DNA of 33,952 nucleotides from NCBI GenBank assembly GCA_030447685.1, contig JAUJOK010000011.1:98520-132471 (forward strand). Direction: 5' to 3'. The position numbers were made by a program, and so were the translations under genes. Below are positions 24,426 through 32,321 of the stretch, in pieces. This DNA is from Armatimonadaceae bacterium. Lineage in GTDB: Bacteria > Armatimonadota > Armatimonadia > Armatimonadales > Armatimonadaceae. The stretch's first letter is position 1. Each line of letters starts with the position of its first letter. The notes below the pieces were generated by a model, which worked only from the letters and a program-made list of their open reading frames with translations, ran no database searches and was not told the origin of the DNA.

Positions 24426-25316
24426 ATGGTGTCCATGGAACCCCTTGAGCAAGTCGAATGGAATGTGCGCGACCACCTCCCGCTCGCGGCGGTGATTATA
24501 CAGAGCCATCGCGGAGCGGGAGTGCTGCTGCCGGAAAACACGTGGGACGCCTTTGAATGTGCCTGGGAAATGGGAACCCTCCCCGAAGCGGACCTGCGGA
24601 CGACACGTGACGGAGTCATCGTCGCCTTTCACGATAAGACACTTGCCCGCCTGTTCCCGGACGCCCCCGAGGATCTGCGCCGACTGGGAGTCCATGACCT
24701 GGATTGGGAGACTGTACGCGCCCTTGCCGGGGCGCGGGGACCACGCGTACCCTCTCTGGACAGCATCCTGGAGATGCTGGCTGCTCATCCCGAGCGCCGG
24801 ATGTACATAGACATCAAGAACGTGGACCTGGAGATGCTTGCCCGCGAAATGGCCGCTGCCGGTGCCGCCCGGCAAATGATCCTCGCCAGCACGGACTACG
24901 GTCTCCTGCGGCGCTGGAAGGCGCTCGCGCCCGACACTGGCGTGGAGGCGCTACTGTGGATGGGCGGTGATGAGGAAAGCCTCGCCCGGCGTCTGGACGA
25001 GGTTCGCGCGAGGGACTTTGATGCCATCACGCAGCTACAGATCCATGTTCGCCTAAATCCCGAACGGGAGGAGGATACCGTAAGCGATTGGTTTCTGCCC
25101 TCTTCTCGATTTCTGGTACAGACTGGCCGATTGCTGCGCGCACAGGGGATTGTGTTTCAGGTTCTGCCCTACGATGTGCAGGATGCGCCGACGCTGTGGA
25201 AACTCCTGGATCTTGGGGTGGCAAGTTTCGCCACGGATTACCCCGACATCGTGCGCCAGTCCCTGCGCCAATACTATGAGCAGCCCCGCAGGCTGGCTGG
25301 TGAAGCCACGGCATGA
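24426..25316 (+). CDS. Glycerophosphodiester phosphodiesterase
   Basis: A 296-residue GDPD-family TIM-barrel enzyme that hydrolyses glycerophosphodiesters to glycerol phosphate and an alcohol. The catalytic set is present: His28-Arg29-Gly30 (SHRGAG), Glu37-Asn38 (PENTWDAF), Glu54 and Asp56 (PEADLRTTRDG) and His69 (VAFHD), followed by RMYIDIKNVDLE and a C-terminal GVASFATDYPDIV. There is no signal peptide, so it acts in the cytoplasm. Possible starts are GTG 24423, ATG 24426 and ATG 24435; the ribosome site is weak and does not decide. Its stop overlaps the start of the glycerol-1-phosphate dehydrogenase gene by four bases, so the products are likely made together and used in one pathway. The frame is intact. 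Confidence 0.9.
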   Translation: MVSMEPLEQVEWNVRDHLPLAAVIIQSHRGAGVLLPENTWDAFECAWEMGTLPEADLRTTRDGVIVAFHDKTLARLFPDAPEDLRRLGVHDLDWETVRALAGARGPRVPSLDSILEMLAAHPERRMYIDIKNVDLEMLAREMAAAGAARQMILASTDYGLLRRWKALAPDTGVEALLWMGGDEESLARRLDEVRARDFDAITQLQIHVRLNPEREEDTVSDWFLPSSRFLVQTGRLLRAQGIVFQVLPYDVQDAPTLWKLLDLGVASFATDYPDIVRQSLRQYYEQPRRLAGEATA

Positions 25317-26731
25317 ACGAAGCGGGTGTGCCGGATAAAAGTCCGGATGAACGCCTCGCGGAGCGCGCGCTGCGCGCCGCCCGCGATACGCGGCTGCTGC
25401 GCGTAGGCAGCGGGGCGCGCCGCGACACTGCTGCCGCGTTTACTGCGCTGTTCGGCGCCGCGCGTGCCGTGGTGGTCGCCGACCCCCGCACCTTCGCCGC
25501 CGCCGGAAGCGATATTGCCGACAGCCTGCGCGCCGGGGCCATCCGGAGCGACCCGCCGATCCTGCTGGGCGGCGACGGCACCCCGGCGGATGTCCACGCC
25601 CATTATGAGTTCGTCGAGGAACTGGCGGAGCGCCTTTCCCGAACCGATGCGATCCCGGTGGCGGTCGGTTCGGGGACAATCAATGACCTGGTTAAGCTGG
25701 CGGCGCACCAGCAGGACCGGCCCTATCTTGTGGTCGCCACAGCCGCCTCAATGGACGGCTACACGGCCTACGGGGCTTCGATCACCTACCAGGGTTCGAA
25801 GCAGACCTTCGCCTGCCCGGCTCCGCGGGGCGTTGTGGCGGACCTGGAGGTCATCGCCGCCGCGCCGCGCGGCATGAATGCCTCAGGCTACGCAGACCTC
25901 TTTGCTAAGGTCGCCGCTGGGGGAGATTGGATGGTGGCCGATGCCCTCGGAGACGAACCCATCGTTCCGGACATTTGGCAGACGGTCCAGAGCCGCCTGC
26001 GCACCTGGCTGGGGACCCCGGAGCAGATAGAGCGCGGCGAACCAGAAGCCCTGCGGCGGCTCGTCCATGGGTTGATGCTCAGCGGCTTTGCCATGCAGGC
26101 GGCGCAATCGAGCCGTCCCGCCTCCGGAGCGGAGCACCAGTTCAGCCATCTTTGGGACATGCAGCGCCACCCCACGCACCACGGGCACCATAGGGACGGC
26201 GGCGGTGCGGCTGCCTCGCACGGATTCCAGGTCGGCATCGGAACACTGGCATCACTCGCCCTCTACAAATACCTCCTGGCACAGGAGGTATTGCTTCCAG
26301 GCAGGGACGATGTGGAGCGCGCTGTCCGGGACTGGCCGACATGGGAAGCCGTTCTGGAGGAGATCGACGAACGCTTTGAGGAAGAGGCTCTGCGCACCGT
26401 GGCACGCCGGGAGATGGAGGCCAAGTACGTGCCGCCAGCCGCCCTTCGAGCGCAGCTCCTGCGCCTGCGGGAGATGTGGCCGGATCTGCGTGCCCGACTC
26501 GCGCGGCACCTGTACGATCTCGCCGACGCCCGTGAGGCACTGCGCGCGGCTGGTTGTCCCGACGAACCGGAGCAGATCGGCCTGTCGCGTTCCCATCTGC
26601 GCGCCAGTTACCATCAGGCTTACTACATTCGGCGTCGCTTCACCGTGCTCGACCTGGCGGTGCGTACCGGCCACATGGAGCCGGCTCTGGATCACCTGTT
26701 CGGCCCTGACGGGCCATGGCCGCCGATGTGA
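25313..26731 (+). CDS. sn-Glycerol-1-phosphate dehydrogenase (AraM/EgsA-like)
   Basis: A 472-residue iron-alcohol-dehydrogenase-superfamily protein that interconverts dihydroxyacetone phosphate and sn-glycerol-1-phosphate with NAD(P)H. It shows the nucleotide loop GSGTINDLVK (119-128), ATAASMDGYTA (142-152), and the metal ligands Asp195 (YADLFAK), His275 (GAEHQFSHLW) and His303 (SHGFQVG). An unusual His/Gly-rich insertion (HPTHHGHH, about 286-293) lies between the two His ligands. Bacterial members (AraM) are about 390-400 residues, so the protein is somewhat long, mainly at the Arg-rich C-terminal helices. It is translationally coupled to the phosphodiesterase (ATGA overlap) and followed after 19 bases by a phosphatase-family gene. 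The frame is intact. Confidence 0.88.
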   Translation: MNEAGVPDKSPDERLAERALRAARDTRLLRVGSGARRDTAAAFTALFGAARAVVVADPRTFAAAGSDIADSLRAGAIRSDPPILLGGDGTPADVHAHYEFVEELAERLSRTDAIPVAVGSGTINDLVKLAAHQQDRPYLVVATAASMDGYTAYGASITYQGSKQTFACPAPRGVVADLEVIAAAPRGMNASGYADLFAKVAAGGDWMVADALGDEPIVPDIWQTVQSRLRTWLGTPEQIERGEPEALRRLVHGLMLSGFAMQAAQSSRPASGAEHQFSHLWDMQRHPTHHGHHRDGGGAAASHGFQVGIGTLASLALYKYLLAQEVLLPGRDDVERAVRDWPTWEAVLEEIDERFEEEALRTVARREMEAKYVPPAALRAQLLRLREMWPDLRARLARHLYDLADAREALRAAGCPDEPEQIGLSRSHLRASYHQAYYIRRRFTVLDLAVRTGHMEPALDHLFGPDGPWPPM

Positions 26732-26750
26732 CCTGATGGAGGAAAAGGCA

Positions 26751-27374
26751 ATGGATCACTTACAGCAGCTCCAAAATCTGAGCAACACGTATTATGTGTT
26801 GCGTCATGGCAATAGTCTGGCCAACGATGAGGAACTGATCATAAGTCATCCCGCTCATGGAGTGGCGCAGTATGGTCTATCGGAGGAGGGGCGGCGGCAA
26901 GTTGCGAGCACAATAACCGCGGCTCTGCGAAATCACGTCCTGGATCGGACAACACTGATCGTGGCTTCTGATTTTGCCAGAACGCGCGAATCTGCCGAAA
27001 TAGCCGGGACGCTTCTCGGCACGCAGGACATCATCCTGACGCCAAAGCTCCGCGAGCGGTTTTTCGGCACGTGGGAGAAGCAGCACCACCGTAATTATCA
27101 GCACGTCTGGGATGCGGACGTGCTCGATGGAGCGCACAAGCAGAATGAGGTTGAGAGCACGCGCGAAGTGGCGGCACGAACAATATCGCTCATCAGGGAT
27201 TTGGAAAAGGCGTATTCAGGCAGGAACATTTTGTTAGTTTCTCACGGCGACGCCCTGCAAATCCTGCAGACGGCGTTTGAGCGCGTCGATCCAGCACGTC
27301 ACCGGCTTCTGCCGCATTTAGAAACCGGTCAGATCAGGAAACTAGAATTGAAGGCACCTGCGCCTGTCGTATAA
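26751..27374 (+). CDS. Histidine-phosphatase-family protein (phosphoglycerate-mutase-like)
   Basis: A 207-residue protein of branch-1 histidine phosphatases. Key residues are visible: Arg18-His19-Gly20-Asn21 (LRHGNS; His19 carries the phosphate), Arg77 in SDFARTRE, Glu102 in LRERFFG and His165 in LVSHGD. GGAGG eight bases upstream fixes ATG 26751 rather than the ATG 15 bases earlier. The family acts on sugar phosphates, nucleotides or phosphoproteins; the substrate is not determined. Its place 19 bases after the glycerol-1-phosphate dehydrogenase gene on the same strand suggests a phosphorylated intermediate of that pathway, but this is inference. The sequence has lower GC than the two upstream genes, so it may have joined the operon later. 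Confidence 0.87.
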   Translation: MDHLQQLQNLSNTYYVLRHGNSLANDEELIISHPAHGVAQYGLSEEGRRQVASTITAALRNHVLDRTTLIVASDFARTRESAEIAGTLLGTQDIILTPKLRERFFGTWEKQHHRNYQHVWDADVLDGAHKQNEVESTREVAARTISLIRDLEKAYSGRNILLVSHGDALQILQTAFERVDPARHRLLPHLETGQIRKLELKAPAPVV

Positions 27375-27983
27375 GATCCGTGTCGTTCGCGGGCATAAAA
27401 GTGAGGGTGCGACCTCGTTCGTGATCCGGATAAAATTGAAAGTTTATATAAAAGATGTTCGAGCGCGGTGGATATAAAATTTTTCTTCCCGAGCTTGGAT
27501 CATATGTAATAACGCTCCTACTTCTCAGTCTATAAAGATAAGCAGCTCGTGAACTGTCGGCCACTTCAGTCAGACAGGCGAGCGGACAGAAGAAGGAGGT
27601 TCATATGGCATAGATTATAGAGAGCACTTTAGCAGCGTATGAGGCTCCCGCTTCATGTTAGTGCTGACGCTGAGATGATATAACTACCTGCTACGGCGCT
27701 CTGGCTATTCCGTTTCGTTGGCGTCGCTGGAAAGGCTCCTCTTGAGGGAGCCAAGACCACGATGTAAGGTGACCGTTACAGCCATCGGAACAGAAGGACG
27801 CTCTTAATGATCTTGCTCAGGGATATGTGCAGTTTCCGCAGAGTGTAGGGCTGCACGCAAGCACCTAAGATTCCCGGTGGCGTCACCTCGATTGGCTCCG
27901 CTCCGGTGGCACCCGAGAAATTATGTGGAGCAGGTCAACCAAAACGTACCTTTTGTGAGGCAATGTCTTAAAGGAGATTGATT
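27375..27983. other. 609-base region without a recognised gene; contains a perfect ribosome site before a two-codon frame
   Basis: The stretch is AT-richer at its left end. AAGGAGGT (27593-27600) stands at the right distance before ATG 27605, but the frame ends at once (ATG GCA TAG, 27605-27613); past the TAG it continues for only 15 codons to the next TAG. A hairpin GGCTCC/GGAGCC (about 27735-27751) without a T-run is present. No tRNA, repeat array or longer coding region could be recognised. It may hold a small regulatory RNA or remains of a gene. Confidence 0.4.
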
Positions 27984-28337
27984 ATGCCTGATCTGGGAGA
28001 TTTGCTTTTTGGCACGTTGGTAAACGAGCTAAAGAATTTGAACTGGGAGGGTGTTCGCGGCGATACCCAATTGCAGAACATTGAAGCGGGCACCGGCTTA
28101 GAACTCCGAGGACCATGGATTCGCTTTCGGTTCGACGAAGATGGGCAAAGACGCGAAGTGCGGGGCTGGTTCCACGCTTCCGGCAGGGAAACGGTCAAGC
28201 TCGACGGTCATAATGTAGAACAGGATGACGTCCGGTTGCAGCTTCGAGACCCTGGGGTCATTGTTTCATTTTCCGGAATACGCGAGGTCGGCGGCAGGCT
28301 TTTCTCCTTCAACTATGTATTTACCGGAAAAACGTAA
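27984..28337 (+). CDS. Hypothetical protein, 117 aa
   Basis: ATG 27984 has AAAGGAG at about seven bases, which decides the start over an in-frame TTG six bases earlier. The protein (MPDLGDLLFGTL) is acidic and looks mostly beta-stranded: LRGPWIRFRFDEDG, VRGWFHASG, ETVKLDGHN, VRLQLRDPGVIVSFSG. There is no signal peptide, Cys or membrane segment. I do not recognise a family. It stands alone, ended by a terminator, and has a lower GC content than the left part of the window, similar to the next gene. Confidence 0.65.
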   Translation: MPDLGDLLFGTLVNELKNLNWEGVRGDTQLQNIEAGTGLELRGPWIRFRFDEDGQRREVRGWFHASGRETVKLDGHNVEQDDVRLQLRDPGVIVSFSGIREVGGRLFSFNYVFTGKT

Positions 28338-28351
28338 ATATTCGAAGGACT

Positions 28352-28394
28352 GCAACGGCGTCGTTGCTGCCAAAGTAACGATGCCGTTGCTTTT
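28352..28394 (+). terminator. Rho-independent terminator
   Basis: GCAACGGCGTCGTT (28352-28365) pairs with AACGATGCCGTTGC (28377-28390), with one G-T wobble, around an 11-base loop and is followed by TTTT. It ends the small unknown gene. Confidence 0.85.
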
Positions 28395-28534
28395 AATGCC
28401 AGCTAAAACCTGCTATAAGACCGCGGCGTGACCAGGACAACATTTGGCGCTAAGATCGAGCCTGCAAGAATTAATGCGATTGCCCGCTTTGTACCCGGCA
28501 AGGCATAAGCAATCGACACAAAAAGGAGAAAAAC

Positions 28535-29692
28535 ATGCCCCGGAAGCCACGTTCTGCTTTGCTGAAGTTTGCTCCCAACGACCATCGTGTTGGGGAAATA
28601 GACAAGGATGGTCTGCCGGAAAAAGATATTCGTGATGGACTATCCGCTGTCGTAGTAATTGACTCGACGCTGTGGTGTGCCTGCGATGAAGCCACCCGCT
28701 TGGAGCGGCTTACAAGCAGCAACAGCCATGAGCTTATTTACGATGACCACACGCCGTTTCCCCTAAGGGATTACCTTACTCTCCATGCGCCAGAGGACAA
28801 GGAGGCCGACATCGAGGGCTTAGATGTAAATGGAGAGTATTTGTGGCTGGTGGGGTCGCACAGCCTGAAACGCAGCAATCCCAAACGCGGCAGGGACGAC
28901 AACTTCAAGCGCTTATCTAAAGTCAGCAGCGACGGAAATCGCTTTCTGCTGGCCCGAATTCCTTTGACGAACCTGAAGCAACCCGGTGGTTCAAAGACCG
29001 GCGCGGCTCAATTACACGGAAGCGCCAAAGGAAACGATCTTATTAAGGCGTTAATTCAGGACCGGCACCTTGGCCGATTCCTGAAGAGCCTCGGTAAGGA
29101 CGACAGTGAGCTTGATGAGGATACGGGAATTCCTGGTAAAGACAACGGCTTTGACATTGAGGGGCTGGCCGTGTCAGGTGGCCGCATTTTCATGGGGCTG
29201 CGTGGTCCTGTCCTGCGCGGCTGGACGGCAGTATTGGAGTTAATGGTCGCCGAAGATAACGAGGAGCCTGCCGTCCTTCGGCTTCAGCCATTTGAGTCCA
29301 AAGGTCAACTGTACCGGAAGCACTTTCTTGACTTAGGTGGTCTCGGTGTTCGTGACTTGTGCATCGACGGCCATGACTTACTGATTCTGGCGGGGCCAAC
29401 GATGGACTTGGACGGCCCGGTGAGAATCTTTCGCTGGCCGGGCGGTGCCGAGCCGGAGGAGGAGAGCGTGGTCTTTGCCGGTACGCCGGAGGACAAGTTG
29501 CAAAAGATCCTTGATGTTCCTTTCGGGGAAGGCAATGATCATGCTGAAGGAATGGCGCTATTACCATCCAGTAGTAATAACGGGGGGGCTTCCAGGTCGG
29601 TTCTCCTGCTATATGATGCTCCCTCAGATCAACGCAAAGCAGGCAGAAGTGGGGAAGTAGTGCTGCGGGCGGACGTTATATCCCTTACCTGA
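28535..29692 (+). CDS. DUF3616-family protein
   Basis: A 385-residue protein that matches my recollection of the DUF3616 family, proteins of unknown function with beta-propeller-like character. Characteristic segments are ADIEGLDVNGEYLWLVGSHS (about 89-108), its internal echo FDIEGLAVSGGRIFMGLRGP (about 206-225), GVRDLCIDGHDLLILAG and a C-terminal HAEGMALL. The repeated DIEGL-xV-x-G pattern suggests repeated blades. No signal peptide or catalytic motif is apparent. AAGGAG eight bases upstream supports the start. A run of G (about 29581-29587) near the C-terminus is in frame as given. The gene is single, 106 bases before the catalase-like gene on the same strand; a functional link to it is possible but not shown. 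Confidence 0.8.
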   Translation: MPRKPRSALLKFAPNDHRVGEIDKDGLPEKDIRDGLSAVVVIDSTLWCACDEATRLERLTSSNSHELIYDDHTPFPLRDYLTLHAPEDKEADIEGLDVNGEYLWLVGSHSLKRSNPKRGRDDNFKRLSKVSSDGNRFLLARIPLTNLKQPGGSKTGAAQLHGSAKGNDLIKALIQDRHLGRFLKSLGKDDSELDEDTGIPGKDNGFDIEGLAVSGGRIFMGLRGPVLRGWTAVLELMVAEDNEEPAVLRLQPFESKGQLYRKHFLDLGGLGVRDLCIDGHDLLILAGPTMDLDGPVRIFRWPGGAEPEEESVVFAGTPEDKLQKILDVPFGEGNDHAEGMALLPSSSNNGGASRSVLLLYDAPSDQRKAGRSGEVVLRADVISLT

Positions 29693-29798
29693 CACAGTGG
29701 CCGGTGACCTACTCATCACGTCACGAATTACTACGTTTCGTCTTCTTGTCTGCCCATTCGCACTGCGCGTTAGTACTCGATTTTGATGGGAGATCAAA

Positions 29799-30944
29799 AT
29801 GTTGAAGTCCGCAGAGCAGGTACTTGAACTGGGCGAGGAGAGCGTGCCGCCCGGTGAGATCGAAGACATCGCGCGCATCGAGGCAAAGATCCGGCGCCAG
29901 TTTGATAAGGAGAACCCAGCGGGTGGACCTGAACCCGCCCGGCGCGATCAACACCCCAAAGCGCATGGGTGCGTGGCAGCCGAGTTCGTCGTCGAGGACG
30001 GCCTGCCCCCGGAACTCCGGCGCGGCCTTTTCCGCGAGCCGCGTTCTTACCCCGCCTGGGTCCGGTTTTCGTCCAGCTCTCCGCAGATGCGTCCCGACAC
30101 GGTGCGTGACGCGCACGGAATGTCCATTAAACTCATGGATGTGCCGGGAGAAAAGCTCCTAGAGGCGGAGAAGGACGTCGCAACCCAGGACTTCGTGCTG
30201 GCCAACAGCAAGGTCTTCTTCGTGCGGAGCACTGCAGACTACGTAAAGTTCGTGGAGGCGTTCACGAGTGGGCGGTTGCTGCGCTTCTTCTTTCCGTCCG
30301 GGAACCCGGGTCGATGGCGGCTGCGCGTGAGGGTCAACCTGCTGGTGGGGGCCCGTGAGGCGGTTGGCCGGCCAACCCCCTCCAGATCAGTATTGGAGTC
30401 AGACGCCCCTCGCTCTTTGGGCCAGGCGCGGCGGCCAATTCTCCGCGCGCCCCGCCGAGGCGCGCGCCGACCAATGCCGCCTTCACCCGGTCCGGACTTC
30501 CTGCGGGAGGCCATGGCGCGAACGCTGGCGACGGGTGGGGTGCAATTCGATTTCCTGGTTCAGCTACAGACCGACCCTGTGGCCATGCCTGTTGAAGATG
30601 CGACTATCCTCTGGGATGAAAGGCACTCTCCGTACCGCAAGGTGGCTGCCCTGTGGATACCAATGCAGGAGTTTGACACGCCGGGCGGGACGCGCTGGCC
30701 GAGAACCTTTCGTTTACGCCGTGGCACGGTGCCGGACCACCGGCCTCTGGGCAGCACCAATCGCGTGCGGCGGCGCGCCTATGACCTGATTTCCGAACTG
30801 CGGCATGGCCGGAATGGCAAACCGCGCGCAGAGCCTGTCCCGGATGCCGGTTTTCCTCGGGAATTATTTTCGGCCCAACGTTCCAAGGACAAGCCGGGCA
30901 AATCGAACGCGCTTAGCGAGCTACGAGAAAAGGAGCAAGAGGAC
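29799..30944 (+). CDS. Catalase-like heme-binding protein (y4iL-like group), frame-broken in the middle
   Basis: The N-terminal half fits catalase-like heme proteins: HGCVAAEFVVEDGLPPELRR (residue 56 on, with the His at the catalytic-His position), then FREPRSYPAWVRFSSSS, ARDAHGMSIKLMDVPGEKLL-like text and DFVLANSKVFFVRSTADYVK. Between about 30370 and 30470 the expected text (NPLQ, QYWSQTPLAL, FSARPAEARAD) is scattered over three frames; afterwards PPSPGPDFLREAMARTL and VQFDFLVQLQTDPVAMPVED return to the first frame, which as given stays open but is nonsense in the middle. There is no stop before the next gene's ATG in the same frame (30945), so the border is set by that gene's ribosome site. 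The role would be peroxide or lipid-hydroperoxide metabolism. Confidence 0.65.
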
Positions 30945-32278
30945 ATGGCTGGGGAGCCGGAACAGAGCAGTATGACGGTGCTGCACCGGGTGCTGCCGGG
31001 ACGAGAGGAAGACCTCAAGGCGCTGCTGCGTATCATCGGTAACGACATCCTGGAGCAGAGATAAAAACACCTACCTCCGCTTTAAGAGTTCCAAAACATC
31101 CACTTCGCGCGCTGGGTCATGCTGCCGCCGCCTGAAGACAGCCCGGAGGCGGGCTGGCAACTCGCTCTGGGAACCGACCATGATGGGAGGACACTGACCT
31201 GCTGCGCGAGATGGTAACAAGAGCCGGAGAAGGACTCGACGCGATCTACTCTCACTGCGAAAACTGGCCGGGGGCGCGCAACTCTGAGCAGGCAGTCCGG
31301 TACCTGCTGGCGGGGCGTCTGCCCTACGCCGCCCGACACGTGGCCTGCCGCCGCCGGAGCGTCGCTGCCCTGCGGCAGGCGCTGGAGAACCGCGAGGCAA
31401 TGCAGCAGTTTGTGGATAATACCCTCCAGCCCAAACTGGTCGGGGCGGAGCAACCCCCGCCGGAGGCGCCCGTGGCGCGCGAGATCGTGAATCGCATTGC
31501 CACAGGAACCGGCAGTACCCTGCCTCCGCGCCGCGCGCCTCTGAATTGGCAGCTTCCCGGCCTGGCGTTGCTCGTGCTGGGCGGTGGGGGATGGGGTCTC
31601 TCGCGGCTGTCACCGCCGGGGCGGGCTGGTGTCCTGGCGGGTGTGGCAGGCGTGGTCGGCGCGTTCCTGCTGGCCCTGCGCGCTAACGAGAAGCGGGACG
31701 AGGCGCAATGGGTGCCCGCCGATCCGCCGGAGCAGGCACACCTGGCCGAACTGCGCGAGTGGGAGGACCGTATTGTCCAGAACCAGATGACCCACTTGGT
31801 CGCGGTCAGGCCAGGCGCGTTCCGCCAGGCGACATTGCGGGGCGTATGCAAAGCCATCGACTTCATGGCCCGTTTCTGGTGGAACCGGGGAGATTTAGGG
31901 GGAATACCGACTATCCACTTCGCCCGCTGGGTGCTGATTGACGGTGGACGACGCCTGTTGTGTTTCTCCAACTATGACGGGAGCTGGGAGAATTACCTGG
32001 GCGACTTTATCGACCGGGCGTCCGCCGGTCTGACAGGGGTCTGGAGCAACACAAAGGACTTCCCGCCCACCGAAGGCCTGATTGATGACGGGTCGCGGCG
32101 GGCCGAGGCGTTTAAAAACTGGACGCGGAAGAACCAGATTGAGACACAGGTCTGGTACAGCGCCTACCCGGAGGTCACCGTGGTGAACCTGCTGGACGCC
32201 CTGGCGCTATGCGAAGGGCGTGAGGTGGCGGAAGCCCCGCAGGGGCGTGCCTCCGTAACATGGCTGCAGCGGTTGTAA
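30945..32278 (+). CDS. Internally duplicated membrane protein with two HFARW modules (frame breaks in the first half)
   Basis: The repaired protein (about 440 residues) starts at ATG 30945 (AAAGGAG upstream). Each half has the same plan. First half: TVLHRVLPGREEDLKALLRI, NTYLRF, TIHFARWVMLPP, then LDAIYSHCENWP. Second half: THLVAVRPGAFRQATLRGV, TIHFARWVLIDGGRRLLCF, SNYDGSWENYLGDFID, then LTGVWSNTKDFP. Two hydrophobic segments lie between them (LPGLALLVLGGGGWGLS and VLAGVAGVVGAFLLALRA), so the halves would face the same side of a membrane. Frame breaks occur near 31062, 31105 and 31200; from 31211 to the end the frame is open. Proteins with HFARW text occur next to heme peroxidases and lipid-peroxide enzymes; I know no function. 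It lies between the catalase-like and DyP genes. Confidence 0.55.
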
Positions 32279-32321
32279 TCGAGCCTCCGGCGAGGGGGCG
32301 CGTAGCAAAGGAGACATGGCA

